Shown in pieces: positions 40,191 to 40,636 of a DNA stretch of 40,636 nucleotides (positions within the stretch are counted from its first letter, which is position 1; each line of letters opens with the position of its first letter). This stretch comes from Ruminococcus flavefaciens (GTDB lineage Bacteria; Bacillota; Clostridia; Oscillospirales; Ruminococcaceae). The position numbers and the translations under genes were made by a program. The stretch lies in assembly GCA_902762855.1 (NCBI GenBank), contig CACWPR010000013.1, positions 2,201 through 42,836 of the forward strand, in the 5' to 3' direction. Below the pieces are notes generated by a model that was given only the letters and a program-made list of their open reading frames with translations, was not told the DNA's origin and made no database searches.

Positions 40191-40636
40191 CGAGGTCAAC
40201 GAAAACTTGAAACGGAAGCGACAAAACAGCATCTTGAAAAGATGAATGCTTTGAACAGAATTGCTGAAGCTACTACTTTGCAAGCTAAGTTTATTGGTGA
40301 ACAAGGTGGTCCTACCCAGCGTCAAATGTCACAACGTCTTGAAAAGTTCGAAGCTCAAATGACTGATATGATCGCTCTTATGCGTGAAAATTCAGAAAAT
40401 ACATTTGATAATCTTAGAAAGGCTATGTACAAGAGTAACGAAGGACGTAAAAATATGTCTGATTTTGTTACTACATATGGTGGGATTGACTTTGGTAAGT
40501 TATATTCTCACTTAACAAAACAGACAAAAGACGTTATTGAAGGTTCGCCTCTTGGCATGATTGCTGGAATGAAAGATATGTTACCAATGTTATTGATGAG
40601 TGGCAGTAAAATGTCACTTGGAGAATCACTTGGTAA
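40191..40636 (+). CDS. Foreign-looking coding fragment, truncated at both ends
   Basis: One frame is open from 40191 to the window end (148 codons). The product is helical and Met/Gln/Lys-rich: KLETEATKQHLEKMNALNRI, then KFIGEQGGPTQRQMSQRLEK and GSPLGMIAGMKDMLPMLLMS. Codons end mostly in T or A (GGT, CAA, GCT, ATG-rich), unlike the GAG/CTC/AAG style of the neighbours. The first ATG (40242) has no ribosome site, while the helical coding pattern already runs upstream of it. This looks like an internal piece of a larger gene, perhaps a phage structural or tape-measure protein. No family is identified. Confidence 0.6.

Noticed and set aside
1-40636. CRISPR arrays, tRNA or rRNA genes, insertion sequences
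   Set aside because: I saw no regularly spaced direct repeats with unique spacers, no cloverleaf-like segment with TTCGANNC-type loops in the gaps, and no transposase.

Overview
This window is most likely a contig from a member of the Clostridia close to Ruminococcus (Oscillospiraceae). That placement rests on gene content and order, protein style and moderate G+C, not on a database match. It spans a chromosomal replication origin and about 34 kb of one replication arm. The left edge cuts gyrB. The last ~440 bp look foreign to the rest of the contig.

Layout. (1) 1-5655, leftward: gyrB (5' part), remB/yaaB, recF, yaaA (S4 domain), a small membrane protein, dnaN and dnaA. Two non-coding blocks flank dnaA (3696-4284 and 5656-6298). 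Both hold DnaA-box-like 9-mers, and the dnaA-dnaN block adds an A+T-rich 20-bp tandem repeat, giving a bipartite Bacillus-like oriC. (2) 6299-17679, rightward: rpmH, rnpA, yidD, yidC, jag, mnmE, mnmG, rsmG, noc, parA, parB, serS. Five perfect 16-bp parS palindromes lie between 10958 and 14582, inside a stretch (~10.54-14.77 kb) that is visibly more A+T-rich than its neighbours. (3) 17.7-26.6 kb, energy, redox and stress genes: two tandem paralogous microproteins (40 and 44 aa), a GNAT acetyltransferase, an fprA-ftrB-trxA redox operon, a MATE exporter with an operator-like palindrome and a leader terminator, a MazF toxin without an antitoxin beside it, the [FeFe]-hydrogenase maturase hydF, malic enzyme, and L-lactate dehydrogenase with a Rex-like operator. 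(4) 26.9-38.7 kb: a complete arginine pathway (argG, argH, argC, argJ, argB, argD, argF) behind an ARG box. It is interleaved with seven non-arginine genes of mostly unknown function plus a guanine-deaminase-like gene. (5) 38.7-40.6 kb: an XRE regulator divergent from a SHOCT-domain membrane protein with a repeated operator-like motif between them, a DUF3592-like protein, and a strong promoter that runs into a foreign, doubly truncated coding fragment.

How the genes work together. Origin firing (DnaA, DnaN, RecF, GyrB), origin segregation and division-site control (ParA, ParB, Noc, parS), and core translation and membrane biogenesis (L34, RnpA, YidC/YidD, Jag, MnmE/MnmG, RsmG, SerRS) are clustered in the usual way around oriC and read away from it. 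The central block fits a fermentative anaerobe that makes hydrogen and lactate and defends itself against oxygen. The arginine cluster covers all steps from glutamate to arginine except carbamoyl-phosphate synthesis.
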